A stretch of 10,172 nucleotides of DNA. It comes from RGIG995 sp045652445 (GTDB lineage Bacteria > Bacillota > Clostridia > Oscillospirales > UBA644). This document shows, piece after piece, positions 1 to 8,010 of this stretch (positions are counted from its first letter, which is position 1; the number at the start of each line of letters is the position of its first letter). Under the pieces are notes generated by a model, which worked only from the letters and a program-made list of their open reading frames with translations, did not search any database and had not been told where the DNA came from. Position numbers and translations under genes: made by a program. Where the stretch lies: contig JAZRUJ010000066.1 in NCBI GenBank assembly GCA_045652445.1, positions 1 through 10,172 on the forward strand, in the 5' to 3' direction.

Positions 1-28
1 CAAGAATTGGAATTTTAAAAACAAAAAT

Positions 29-55
29 GCTCCGCATTTAAGCGGAGCGTTTTTT
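29..55. terminator. Hairpin terminator, probably bidirectional
   Basis: A perfect 7-bp stem GCTCCGC/GCGGAGC (29-35 and 42-48) encloses a 6-nt loop. On the plus strand it is followed by GTTTTTT; on the minus strand it is followed by ATTTTTG and more T. It lies 9 bases past the glyA stop codon, so it should end the DUF1846-glyA transcript. The T-runs on both sides mean it could also stop a convergent transcript arriving from the left of the window. Confidence 0.85.
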
Positions 56-57
56 CT

Positions 58-1308
58 TTATTCATACATGGGGAATTTTTTGCAAATTTCAGAAACGCCG
101 GAAAGAATGGTTTCTTTACTGTTTTCAAAGTCACGGACTGCAAGAGCAATAAATTCCGCAATTTTCAGCATTTCTTCCTTTCCGAATCCTCTGGTGGTGA
201 CGGCAGGGGTTCCGATCCGAACACCGCTGGTGACAAAGGGTTTTTCCGGGTCAGCGGGAACAGCGTTTTTGTTTAGTGTAATGTGGACTTCGTCCAGGCG
301 ATGTTCCAGTTCCTTTCCGGTAACACCGGTACCACGCAGATCCAACAGCATCAGATGATTATCCGTACCTCCGGAAACGAGATTCAATCCTTTTTCCAGA
401 AGTGCATTGGAAAGAATTTGAGCATTGTCAACAATCTTTTGTTGATATTCTTTAAATTCCGGCTTTAAAGCCTCTCCGAAGCACACTGCCTTTGCGGCAA
501 TAATGTGCATCAAAGGTCCACCTTGGTTTCCGGGGAAAATAGCCTTATCAATGGCGTTTGCCAATTCTTGTTTGCAAAGAATCAACCCGCCTCTGGGTCC
601 CCGCAAAGTCTTGTGGGTTGTGGTGGTGACGATGTCTGCATACGGCACGGGGTTTGGATGAAGTCCTGCGGCAACAAGCCCTGCAATATGTGCCATGTCT
701 ACCATAAAGTAGGCTCCGACTTTCTTTGCGATTTCTCCGATTTTGTCAAAGCAGATGGTACGGGGATAAGCAGAAGCACCGGCAACGATCAGCTTGGGTT
801 TGCATTCTTTTGCAACTTCCAACATCTTGTCGTAATCAATATATCCGTCTTCGTTCACGCCGTAGGCGACGAATTTGTAGAGTTTCCCGGAAGCATTAAC
901 GGGAGAGCCGTGGGTTAAGTGACCGCCCTCCGCAAGGGACATCCCCATAACCGTGTCCCCGGGTTGGAGAATTGCCGCATACGCTGCCATGTTTGCCTGG
1001 GCACCGGAGTGGGGCTGAACGTTGGCGTGTTCTGCACCAAACAATTCTTTTGCCCGGTCTCTGGCAATGTTTTCCACGATGTCAACGTATTGGCAACCGC
1101 CGTAATAACGGTGGTCGGGGTATCCTTCGGCGTATTTATTAGTCAAAACCGATCCCATAGCCGCCATAACCGCGGGGGAGACGTAGTTTTCCGATGCAAT
1201 CAATTCAATGTTTTCCCGTTGTCTTCCCAGTTCTAATTCCATGGCATCGGCGACTTGAGAATCGAAATTACGAACAAAATCAATGGTGTCAAGATAATTT
1301 TCGTACAT
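58..1308 (-). CDS. glyA: Serine hydroxymethyltransferase (GlyA)
   Basis: This cytosolic PLP enzyme interconverts serine plus tetrahydrofolate with glycine plus 5,10-methylene-tetrahydrofolate, and is the main source of one-carbon units. The 416-residue product has the usual bacterial SHMT length. The PLP-binding lysine is K233 in the TTTTHKTLRGPRGG motif; the N-terminal ELIASENYVS and NKYAEGYPDHRYYGG folate/PLP segments and SGVRIGTPAVTTRG near the C-terminus are all present. The frame is open further upstream, but the start at 1308 is chosen because GGAGG (1314-1318) lies 5 bases before it and the family begins here. It starts 14 bases after the DUF1846 stop, so the two are co-transcribed with DUF1846 first. 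No frameshift or missing catalytic residue is seen. Confidence 0.97.
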   Translation of the reverse strand: MYENYLDTIDFVRNFDSQVADAMELELGRQRENIELIASENYVSPAVMAAMGSVLTNKYAEGYPDHRYYGGCQYVDIVENIARDRAKELFGAEHANVQPHSGAQANMAAYAAILQPGDTVMGMSLAEGGHLTHGSPVNASGKLYKFVAYGVNEDGYIDYDKMLEVAKECKPKLIVAGASAYPRTICFDKIGEIAKKVGAYFMVDMAHIAGLVAAGLHPNPVPYADIVTTTTHKTLRGPRGGLILCKQELANAIDKAIFPGNQGGPLMHIIAAKAVCFGEALKPEFKEYQQKIVDNAQILSNALLEKGLNLVSGGTDNHLMLLDLRGTGVTGKELEHRLDEVHITLNKNAVPADPEKPFVTSGVRIGTPAVTTRGFGKEEMLKIAEFIALAVRDFENSKETILSGVSEICKKFPMYE

Positions 1309-1322
1309 AAAATCCTCCAGGA

Positions 1323-2807
1323 TTATTTGTGATAAAGTCGTTTGTTTTGATATTGAGGTTCGCAGGTCAAGTTTACTCCCAATTTCCGGAATATGTCGCT
1401 GTCTACCGACGACAGGATTACGGTGGAGTGAGCTTCGCAACCGGCAAGTTTCGGAAGCATTTTCATGGCTTTTGCCGCTGCCTGGTTTGTGGTTGCGGAA
1501 ACGGCAAGAGCAATCAGGGTTTCGTCCGTATGCAATCGGGGATTGTGATTCCCTAGATTCTTAACTTTTAATTCTTGAATCGGTTCAATAACTGCGGGAG
1601 AAATAACCTGAACTTCGTGAGGAATTTCCGCAAGAACTTTCAACGAGTTAAGAATGCAAGCAGAAGAAGCCCCAAACAAGGGAGACGTCCGTCCGGTAAC
1701 GATGGTTCCGTCATTCAGTTCAATGGCGGTAGACGGAGCCCCTGTGGATTCTGCACGGAGCAATGCGGCACGAATACAAGCCCGGTCTTCGGGAGAGCAT
1801 TCCGCTTGGTTCATAATCAGTTCTTGTTTGTAAACTTCGTTATCATCGGTAATGCCCGACCGTTTTCGGCACAGGGTAGAATAATATCTGCGAATAATTT
1901 CGTTGCGTGCGGCTTGTTTTACCGCTTCGTCGTCGTCAATCGCAAACCCCGCCATGTTAACTCCCATATCTGTGGGAGAATGGTAGGGAGAAGTTCCGGA
2001 GATCTTCTCAAAAATAGCATTCAAAACAGGGAAGATTTCCACGTCTCGGTTATAGTTAACGGAGGTTTTTCCGTAATGTTCCAAATGGAAGGGGTCGATC
2101 ATGTTTACGTCGTTCAAATCGGCGGTTGCGGCTTCATACGCAAGATTGACCGGATGTTTTAACGGCAGATTCCAGATGGGGAAGGTTTCGTATTTTGCAT
2201 ATCCGGCAGAGATACCCCGCTTGTTATCGTGGTACAACTGGGAAAGGCAAGTTGCCATCTTTCCGCTTCCCGGTCCGGGAGCGGTGACAACGACAAGAGG
2301 ACGAGAAGTTTCGATATAATCGTTTTTTCCATATCCCTCGTCGCTGACGATCAGTTTCGTATTGGACGGATAGCCGGGAATGGGGTAGTGACGGTAAACG
2401 CGGATTCCGAGATTTTCAAGACGGTTCTGGAAGGCGTTTGCCAAAGGTTGGGAGGCATATTGTGTGATAACAACACTTCCCACAAACAAGCCGCATTCGG
2501 TAAATGCATCAATTAGACGCAATACCTCCATGTCATAGGTGATTCCAAGATCGCTCCGCTTTTTGCTTTGTTCGATAGAGGAGGCACTAATGACGATAAC
2601 AACTTCTGCTTGATCCTTCAGTTGCCGAAGCATTCGAATTTTGGAGTCGGGTTGAAATCCGGGGAGAACCCGAGCGGCGTGAAAGTCGTCAAACAGTTTC
2701 CCACCCACTTCCAGGTAGAGTTTTCCGCCAAAACTGGAAATTCGTTCTTTGATGTGTTGGGTCTGCAGTTTCAGGTATTCTTCGTTGTTAAAACCGATCT
2801 TGTTCAT
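1323..2807 (-). CDS. DUF1846 / UPF0371 family protein
   Basis: A 494-residue protein that matches the UPF0371 (DUF1846) family in length and motifs. This family is widespread in Firmicutes and Actinobacteria; crystal structures exist for members but, to my knowledge, there is no established biochemical function. The N-terminal half begins MNKIGFNNEEYLKLQ and carries a P-loop-like VVVTAPGPGSGK around residues 172-183, which suggests nucleotide or phosphate binding. The second half has NYNRDVEIFPVL (251-262), SPTDMGVNMAGFAI (277-290) and GASSACILNSLKVLA (379-393). The start at 2807 is preceded by GGAGA (2814-2818) with a 6-nt gap; longer in-frame extensions upstream lack a ribosome site and run through the promoter. 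It is first in an operon with glyA. The role is unknown; placement with glyA hints at one-carbon or amino-acid metabolism but does not prove it. Confidence 0.92.
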   Translation of the reverse strand: MNKIGFNNEEYLKLQTQHIKERISSFGGKLYLEVGGKLFDDFHAARVLPGFQPDSKIRMLRQLKDQAEVVIVISASSIEQSKKRSDLGITYDMEVLRLIDAFTECGLFVGSVVITQYASQPLANAFQNRLENLGIRVYRHYPIPGYPSNTKLIVSDEGYGKNDYIETSRPLVVVTAPGPGSGKMATCLSQLYHDNKRGISAGYAKYETFPIWNLPLKHPVNLAYEAATADLNDVNMIDPFHLEHYGKTSVNYNRDVEIFPVLNAIFEKISGTSPYHSPTDMGVNMAGFAIDDDEAVKQAARNEIIRRYYSTLCRKRSGITDDNEVYKQELIMNQAECSPEDRACIRAALLRAESTGAPSTAIELNDGTIVTGRTSPLFGASSACILNSLKVLAEIPHEVQVISPAVIEPIQELKVKNLGNHNPRLHTDETLIALAVSATTNQAAAKAMKMLPKLAGCEAHSTVILSSVDSDIFRKLGVNLTCEPQYQNKRLYHK

Positions 2808-2859
2808 ACCATTTCTCCGGGCTTTCGCCCTGTCCTTTGCAAAATAAATATACATCATT

Positions 2860-2888
2860 ATTATAACATATCTTGCCCGTCCCTGCAA
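2860..2888 (-). promoter_or_regulatory. Sigma-A promoter for DUF1846-glyA
   Basis: Read on the minus strand, TTGCAG (2888-2883) is followed after 17 nt by a perfect TATAAT (2865-2860), with TGT directly before it as an extended -10. This would place the transcription start near 2853 and give a leader of roughly 45 nt ahead of the DUF1846 start. The -35 box is weak, which the extended -10 may offset. Confidence 0.6.
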
Positions 2889-2970
2889 GAGTGCTTTTTC
2901 GACAAAAAACTGAACTATCACGATGTTTTTCCTTTTTACTTTGAAATTCTGTTTATTCCTATACAATCCC

Positions 2971-2999
2971 TTGACTTATAATGTAATTTATGTTAAAAT
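2971..2999 (+). promoter_or_regulatory. Sigma-A promoter for the ABC exporter operon
   Basis: TTGACT (2971-2976), a 17-nt spacer and TAAAAT (2994-2999) preceded by TGT give a strong extended -10 promoter, with a start near 3006 and a leader of under 30 nt. It is divergent from the DUF1846 promoter about 80 bp away. A weak dyad ATAA-N6-TTAT (2978-2991) lies in the spacer and could be an operator, but no MarR-type or other regulator gene is next to the operon, so repression here is only a possibility. Confidence 0.65.
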
Positions 3000-3032
3000 A
3001 AAAGATGAGACTATGTGCTTGGAGAATGCAGA

Positions 3033-4754
3033 ATGAAAAAACTCTTGACTTATTTAAAGCCCTATCGGAAAGAAACGATTTTGGCACCGCTGTTTAAGCT
3101 TTTTGAAGCAGTATTGGAACTGCTGGTGCCGTTGGTTATGGCTGCCATTATCGATAAAGGAATTGCAGATCATAACCAAGGATATATTGTCGCCATGTCC
3201 TGTGTGTTGGTTGGACTTGGCATCGTTGGGTTGATTGCGGCAGTCGTCGCACAGTTTTTTTCCGCAAAAGCTGCGGTAGGGTTTTCTTCCGGTGTTCGGA
3301 AAGCTCTGTTTTCTCATCTGCAAAGTCTGTCCTACAAAGAAATAGACAACCTTGGAACGTCAACCATGATTACTCGCATGACCGGGGACGTTAACCTGAT
3401 GCAAACAGGGGTTAATATGACTTTGCGATTGCTTCTCCGTTCTCCCTTTGTTGTTTTGGGTGCTATGATTATGGCGTTTATAATCGACCCCATTTCCGCC
3501 TTAATTTTTGTGGCGGTTATTCCTTTGCTGTATTTGGTGGTATGGTTTATTATGCACGTAACGCTGCCCAAATACAAATCTGTGCAGAAAAAAGTGGACG
3601 GTGTTCTTTTGAAAACCAGAGAAAACTTGTCCGGGGTCCGGGTTCTTCGTGCTTTTAATAAGCAGGAATATGAACAGGCTCAGTTTAACGAAAAAAATGA
3701 AGAATTAACGGAGTATCAATGTTTTGTTGGGCGTATTTCCGCCCTGATGAATCCTCTCACTTATGTAATTGTCAATCTTGGGATTGTGATTTTGATTTAT
3801 ATTGGTGCGTTGCGGGTAGATTTTGGGATCATTACCCAGGGGATGGTTGTTGCCCTGATTAATTATATGTCGCAGATTTTGACCGAACTTGTCAAGTTTG
3901 CAAACCTGGTGGTGACCATTACAAAAGCACTTGCCGGTGCGAAGCGGGTTAGCGATGTTTTTGACATGACTTCATCTCAAGAAAAGGGAAAACAAACCGC
4001 AGAAATCGATTTTGATGAAATCATTCGTTTTGATAACGTAGGCGTTCAATATTATACGGATGCTCAGCCGGCACTTTCCAATATTTCTTTTTCTGTAAAA
4101 AAAGGACAAACTATCGGAATTTTAGGTGGCACCGGGGCAGGAAAATCGTCGTTGATTCATTTGATTCCCCGTTTTTATGATGCCACGGAAGGAACCGTGT
4201 ATTACAAAGGCGTTAACGTTTCTGATCTTGATACGGAAAGCCTTCGTAAGAAGATCGGAATTGTGCCTCAAAAGGCGGTTTTGTTCCGGGGTACGATTCG
4301 AGATAATCTGAAATGGGGCAAGGAAGATGCTACTGACGAAGAACTTTGGAACGCACTTCGTCTTGCCCAGGCAGAGGATTTTGTTCGGGAAAAAGACGGC
4401 GGATTGGATGCGGCGGTCGAACAGGGGGGACGAAATTTCTCCGGCGGTCAAAAGCAACGTTTAACTATCGCTCGGGCATTGGTTCGTCAGCCGGAATTGT
4501 TGATTTTGGATGATTCTGCGTCTGCATTGGATTATGCAACGGAGGGGAATCTTCGGTCTGCTTTACAAAATCTCGGATTTTTGACCACGACCTTTATTGT
4601 ATCTCAACGGGCATCTTCGGTCCGTCATGCAGATTTAATTATCGTTTTAGACGATGGGGAAGCTGTGGGGATCGGAACCCATGACGATTTAATTGCTTCC
4701 TGTGGAGTATACCAGGAAATTTACTATTCTCAATTTGAACGGGAGGGAGTGTAA
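3033..4754 (+). CDS. ABC exporter half-transporter, degenerate-site subunit
   Basis: A 573-residue half-transporter with an N-terminal six-helix ABC exporter membrane domain (about residues 15-300) and a C-terminal ATPase domain. Walker A is GGTGAGKS (365-372), the signature is FSGGQ (469-473) and Walker B is LLILDD (489-494). The catalytic glutamate after Walker B is replaced by aspartate (D494), and the switch histidine is replaced by glutamine (Q525 in IVSQR). These two changes mark the degenerate subunit of heterodimeric exporters such as TM287/288, LmrCD and BmrCD. The ATG at 3033 is chosen over an upstream GTG at 3015 because GGAG (3021-3024) sits 8 bases before it and family proteins begin MKKLLxYLKPY. 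It overlaps the next subunit by one base (TAATG), so translation is coupled. The cargo is unknown; drugs, lipids or peptides are exported by relatives. Confidence 0.93.
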   Translation: MKKLLTYLKPYRKETILAPLFKLFEAVLELLVPLVMAAIIDKGIADHNQGYIVAMSCVLVGLGIVGLIAAVVAQFFSAKAAVGFSSGVRKALFSHLQSLSYKEIDNLGTSTMITRMTGDVNLMQTGVNMTLRLLLRSPFVVLGAMIMAFIIDPISALIFVAVIPLLYLVVWFIMHVTLPKYKSVQKKVDGVLLKTRENLSGVRVLRAFNKQEYEQAQFNEKNEELTEYQCFVGRISALMNPLTYVIVNLGIVILIYIGALRVDFGIITQGMVVALINYMSQILTELVKFANLVVTITKALAGAKRVSDVFDMTSSQEKGKQTAEIDFDEIIRFDNVGVQYYTDAQPALSNISFSVKKGQTIGILGGTGAGKSSLIHLIPRFYDATEGTVYYKGVNVSDLDTESLRKKIGIVPQKAVLFRGTIRDNLKWGKEDATDEELWNALRLAQAEDFVREKDGGLDAAVEQGGRNFSGGQKQRLTIARALVRQPELLILDDSASALDYATEGNLRSALQNLGFLTTTFIVSQRASSVRHADLIIVLDDGEAVGIGTHDDLIASCGVYQEIYYSQFEREGV

Positions 4755-6490
4755 TGAACCGTAAAAAAACATTAAAAACTGTTTTTTCGTATCTTCACCC
4801 CTATGTGGGATATGTTGTGTTGTCTTTGATCCTTTCCCTGACTACTGTGGCGTTGACCCTGTACGTTCCGATTTTGACCGGGCAGGCAGTTGACGAAATT
4901 CTCGGTGCGGGACAGGTAAATTTCTCTCGCATTTTTCAAATTGTTTTTCTGATTGTTATCGCAGTTGCTGTAACATCGGTGGCACAATGGTTGATGAGTG
5001 TTTGCAATAACCGTTTAACGTACGGCATGGTGCGGGATATCCGCAGAGATGCCTTTGCCAAAATTCTGAAATTACCCTTGAAGTATTTGGATCAACATCC
5101 TACGGGAGATTTGGTCAGTCGTGTGATTTCAGACGTGGACACCTTTGCAGACGGATTGTTGATGGGGTTTACCCAATTGTTTACCGGAATTGCCACGATT
5201 TTAGGTACGTTGATCATTATGCTTGTGCTGGATTACCGTATTGCACTTGTGGTGGTTTTGATTACACCTGTGTCCCTTTTTGTTGCGTCTTTCATTGCCA
5301 AAAGAACGTACTCCATGTTTCAGATACAGTCCTCAACTCGGGGGGAACAGACGGCATTGATCGACGAGATGATCGGTCAGCAAAAATTAGTTCAGGCATT
5401 TTCATATGAATCCCGGGCGAAAGAACGTTTTGATGACGTCAACGAACGTCTACGTAAATGCTCTTTGAAGGCGATTTTTTATTCCTCTTTAGTGAATCCT
5501 TCTACTCGTTTTGTGAACAGTCTTGTTTATGCTTGTGTTGGGCTTGTGGGGGCTTTCACCGTAGTCTCCGGCGGTTTAACCGTAGGACTTTTGTCCAGTT
5601 TTTTGAGTTATGCAAACCAATATACCAAGCCTTTTAACGAGATTTCGGGAGTTGTGACTGAATTACAGAACGCTCTGGCCTGCGGGGCACGGGTGTTTGA
5701 GTTGATTGAACAAGAAGCTGAATCCACAGAAGATGAAACCGAATGTCTTTCCCTTCCCGTCCGGGGAAACGTGGTGTTGGATCGTGTTTCTTTTTCTTAC
5801 GAACCCGAACAAAAGTTGATTGAAGATTTGTCTCTTTCCGTGTCTTCCGGTCAGCGGATTGCCATCGTTGGTCCTACCGGTTGCGGAAAAACTACGGTAA
5901 TCAATCTTTTGATGCGGTTTTATGATCCTGTTTCCGGCGAAATTCGAGTGGACGATGTTGACGTTTGCAAGGTATCCCGGGAGGAATTGCGGAAAAATTA
6001 CGGCATGGTTTTGCAGGAAACTTGGCTAAAATCCGGTACGATTCGGGAAAATATAGCCATGGGACGTCCCAATGCCTCGGAAGATGAAATTATTGCTGCG
6101 GCAAAGGCAACGCATGCCCATAGTTTTATTAAACGTCTTCCGGAAGGATACGATACCGTAATTAGGGAAGATGGGGGTAGTTTATCCCAAGGGCAGAAGC
6201 AGTTGCTTTGTATCACCCGTGTGATGTTGTGCTTGCCCCCCATGTTGATTTTGGATGAAGCAACGTCTTCGATCGATACTCGAACCGAGCATCGTATTCA
6301 GCGTGCTTTTGCAAAATTGATGGAAGGTCGAACTTCCTTTATTGTTGCTCACCGCTTGTCTACCATTCGGGAAGCAGATCGGATTCTTGTCATGAAAGAT
6401 GGGTCTGTGATCGAACAGGGAACCCATGATCAACTCTTGAGCATGAATGGATTTTATGCTCAATTATACCGTAGTCAGTTCGCACAGTAA
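4754..6490 (+). CDS. ABC exporter half-transporter, canonical-site subunit
   Basis: A 578-residue partner of the preceding gene. A six-helix membrane domain (about 15-310) precedes an ATPase domain with Walker A GPTGCGKT (373-380), Walker B MLILDE (497-502) with the normal catalytic E502, and switch H533 in IVAHRLST. Its signature is LSQGQ (477-481) rather than LSGGQ. In heterodimers the signature of one subunit faces the Walker A of the other, so this altered signature completes the degenerate ATP site whose catalytic residues come from the first subunit. That is the pattern of TM288. The start overlaps the previous stop (TAATG), with GGGAGGG (4741-4747) as ribosome site. The two proteins almost certainly form one pump in the cytoplasmic membrane, annotated in relatives as multidrug or lipid export; the substrate cannot be read from sequence. 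Confidence 0.94.
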   Translation: MNRKKTLKTVFSYLHPYVGYVVLSLILSLTTVALTLYVPILTGQAVDEILGAGQVNFSRIFQIVFLIVIAVAVTSVAQWLMSVCNNRLTYGMVRDIRRDAFAKILKLPLKYLDQHPTGDLVSRVISDVDTFADGLLMGFTQLFTGIATILGTLIIMLVLDYRIALVVVLITPVSLFVASFIAKRTYSMFQIQSSTRGEQTALIDEMIGQQKLVQAFSYESRAKERFDDVNERLRKCSLKAIFYSSLVNPSTRFVNSLVYACVGLVGAFTVVSGGLTVGLLSSFLSYANQYTKPFNEISGVVTELQNALACGARVFELIEQEAESTEDETECLSLPVRGNVVLDRVSFSYEPEQKLIEDLSLSVSSGQRIAIVGPTGCGKTTVINLLMRFYDPVSGEIRVDDVDVCKVSREELRKNYGMVLQETWLKSGTIRENIAMGRPNASEDEIIAAAKATHAHSFIKRLPEGYDTVIREDGGSLSQGQKQLLCITRVMLCLPPMLILDEATSSIDTRTEHRIQRAFAKLMEGRTSFIVAHRLSTIREADRILVMKDGSVIEQGTHDQLLSMNGFYAQLYRSQFAQ

Positions 6491-6502
6491 GGAGCAATTT
6501 TA

Positions 6503-7072
6503 ATGGAATTAGTTGTTCTTCGTCATGGGCAGACCGATTGGAATCTGCAAGGGCGATTGCAGGGACGTACGGACATTCCTCTGAATGATTCCGGAATTGA
6601 AAGTGCAAAAAAAGCTCGGGAGATTTTAAGAAAATGTTCCTTTGATGCGGTTTATTGTTCTCCCTTGCTTCGAGCCAAACAAACCCTGGAAGTTGCTTAT
6701 CCAAACGTAAAAGCAATCTATGATGATCGTTTGATGGAATGGTCTTTTGGACCTTGGGAAGGTCTGAAATATGACCGGGAGACGTTTATAAATCGTTGGT
6801 ATTTGGGTCAGGACCCCATTGACGGGATGGAGCAGATCGAAGATGTAATTGTCCGTGCGAAGGAATTTTATACAGATATCTTAAGAAAACATGAAAACGA
6901 CCGGATTTTAATCGTATCCCACGGCGGATTTTCCGCCGCGTTACGGGTTGCGGTTTATGGAATGGACCCCCATGAGAATTTATGGAAATATTGCCTGCCC
7001 AATGCAACGCCGGTACTGTTTCCATCCGGAAAACCTCCGATTGTTTTGGGAGAAGATTTAAATGAAAGATAA
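6503..7072 (+). CDS. Histidine phosphatase (phosphoglycerate mutase-like)
   Basis: A 189-residue member of the histidine phosphatase superfamily, branch 1. The phosphate-binding pocket is visible: R7-H8-G9 in LRHGQTDWN (H8 is the phospho-acceptor), R57 in SPLLRAKQT, E79 in LMEWSFGPWEG as likely general acid, and H140 in IVSHGG. It is shorter than true cofactor-dependent phosphoglycerate mutases (about 230-250 residues), so a broad-specificity phosphatase or alpha-ribazole-phosphatase/GpmB-like role is more likely than glycolytic mutase; there are no cobalamin genes nearby to favour the former. GGAG (6491-6494) abuts the previous stop and lies 8 bases before the ATG. It is cytosolic and co-transcribed with the exporter. 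Its end overlaps rlmA by 11 bases. Confidence 0.9.
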   Translation: MELVVLRHGQTDWNLQGRLQGRTDIPLNDSGIESAKKAREILRKCSFDAVYCSPLLRAKQTLEVAYPNVKAIYDDRLMEWSFGPWEGLKYDRETFINRWYLGQDPIDGMEQIEDVIVRAKEFYTDILRKHENDRILIVSHGGFSAALRVAVYGMDPHENLWKYCLPNATPVLFPSGKPPIVLGEDLNER

Positions 7073-7892
7073 TACGAGTGCATTTTGTTGCCCCCTTTGT
7101 GGAAACCCGTTGAATAAAACAGGGAAGACCCTTCGCTGTTCTTCCGGACATTGTTACGATTATGCAAAAAGTGGTTATGTAAATCTTTTAATGTCTCAAC
7201 AGGGAACATTACACGGAGACGACCGTGCCATGGTTCGTGCCAGGACCTCTTTTTTGTCTGCTGGACATTACAAACCTTTGTTGGATGCTATCTATAATGC
7301 AGCTCTTCCCCTGCTCTCTAACGATGTTAACCTGTTTGATGCCGGGTGCGGAGAGGGATGGTATACCCAACAGATTCATGAAAAATTACAAGAAGATGGC
7401 TTTGACGTTCAAAGTGTCGGTGTGGATATTTCAAAAGACGCTTTAAATGCCGCGGCAAAGCGAAATTTTGGTGGTGAATTTGCCGTTGCAAGTTTGTTTC
7501 ATCTTCCGCTTCCGGATCATTGGGCAAATCTAATTATCAACGTTTTTGCTCCCGATTGTGTTGAAGAGTTTTCAAGAATTTTACAACCGGGCGGTATTTA
7601 CGTAAAGGCAATTCCCCTGGAAGATCATCTGCTGGAATTAAAAAAGGCAGTTTACGAATCTGTTTACGAAAATGAGGTGGTAATTCCCGAATATAGCAGA
7701 TTTACCCTCGTTTCAAATACAATGTTGCGATACAATCTTCACTTAATGGATACAGAGACCATCAAAAATCTCTTCTCCATGACCCCCTATGCTCGAAAAA
7801 CCTCTCCCGCCGACATTCAAAAGTTAGATTCCTGTTCGGATTTAACTACCACGGCCGCCTTTTCTATTTTACTTTATCAGAAAAATGGATAA
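7062..7892 (+). CDS. rlmA: RlmA-like 23S rRNA (guanine-N1)-methyltransferase
   Basis: A 276-residue SAM-dependent methyltransferase. The N-terminus carries a zinc-binding module C10-x2-C13 ... C26-x3-H30, followed by YDYAKSGYVNLL and GDDRAMVRARTSFLSAGHYKPL, the hallmark order of RlmA enzymes. SAM motif I is DAGCGEGW (93-100), and MTPYARK (240-246) matches the conserved MTPxA near the C-terminus. RlmA methylates N1 of a guanine in helix 35 of 23S rRNA (G745 in E. coli; G748 in the Gram-positive RlmAII/TlrB branch). Which position is modified here cannot be told by eye. GGGAG (7048-7052) within the upstream gene lies 9 bases before the ATG, and the 11-base overlap indicates coupled translation. 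It is the last gene of the exporter operon and is followed by a hairpin. Confidence 0.9.
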   Translation: MKDNTSAFCCPLCGNPLNKTGKTLRCSSGHCYDYAKSGYVNLLMSQQGTLHGDDRAMVRARTSFLSAGHYKPLLDAIYNAALPLLSNDVNLFDAGCGEGWYTQQIHEKLQEDGFDVQSVGVDISKDALNAAAKRNFGGEFAVASLFHLPLPDHWANLIINVFAPDCVEEFSRILQPGGIYVKAIPLEDHLLELKKAVYESVYENEVVIPEYSRFTLVSNTMLRYNLHLMDTETIKNLFSMTPYARKTSPADIQKLDSCSDLTTTAAFSILLYQKNG

Positions 7893-7896
7893 ATCA

Positions 7897-7929
7897 AAGG
7901 GTTCCTACGGAAAAAACGTAGGAACCCTT
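7897..7929 (+). terminator. 13-bp hairpin after rlmA
   Basis: A perfect 13-bp inverted repeat (AAGGGTTCCTACG at 7897-7909 with its complement at 7917-7929) has a 7-nt A-rich loop and starts 4 bases after the rlmA stop. It should end or protect the operon transcript. It lacks a T-run: the right arm runs straight into the TTGACA of the next promoter, so it may be a pause/processing hairpin rather than a classic intrinsic terminator. Confidence 0.6.
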
Positions 7930-7956
7930 GACAAACTCAATGAAATTTGATATAAT
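7928..7956 (+). promoter_or_regulatory. Perfect consensus promoter before tRNA-Pro
   Basis: TTGACA (7928-7933), 17 nt, then TATAAT (7951-7956) preceded by TGA (extended -10). This is an exact consensus sigma-A promoter, typical of stable-RNA genes. The start would be near 7963, ten bases before the tRNA-Pro 5' half at 7973. No comparable promoter is seen ahead of the intact tRNA at 8171, so the same transcript probably feeds it. Confidence 0.9.
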
Positions 7957-7972
7957 AATTGACAGAATCTTT

Positions 7973-8010
7973 CGAGGTGTAGCTCACCTGGTAGAGCGCC
8001 TGGTTTGGGA
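7973..8010 (+). pseudogene. 5' half of tRNA-Pro(TGG), broken after the anticodon loop
   Basis: The sequence contains, in order, a 7-nt 5' acceptor strand CGAGGTG (7973-7979), a D arm with stem GCTC/GAGC (7982-7985, 7994-7997), the 5' anticodon stem CCTGG (7999-8003) and the loop TTTGGGA (8004-8010) with anticodon TGG at 8006-8008. C at position 1 fits tRNA-Pro. After the loop the expected 3' stem CCAGG is absent (GCGTG is there instead). No T arm or acceptor complement CACCTCG occurs in the following 160 bp, and the 3' half of the intact tRNA downstream does not pair with it in either the acceptor or anticodon stem. This is therefore the left remnant of a formerly whole, strongly promoted tRNA gene, most simply split by site-specific integration in the anticodon loop. 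Confidence 0.8.

Noticed and set aside
505..2516. Long plus-strand open frames opposite glyA and DUF1846
   Set aside because: They lie entirely antisense to two well-supported genes, have no family features or ribosome sites, and are explained by codon bias of the real genes.
2977..2982. Perfect TATAAT on the plus strand as the -10 of the exporter promoter
   Set aside because: No reasonable -35 lies 16-18 nt upstream (about 2954-2959), while TTGACT with TAAAAT at 17 nt and an extended -10 fits better. It could still be a minor start.
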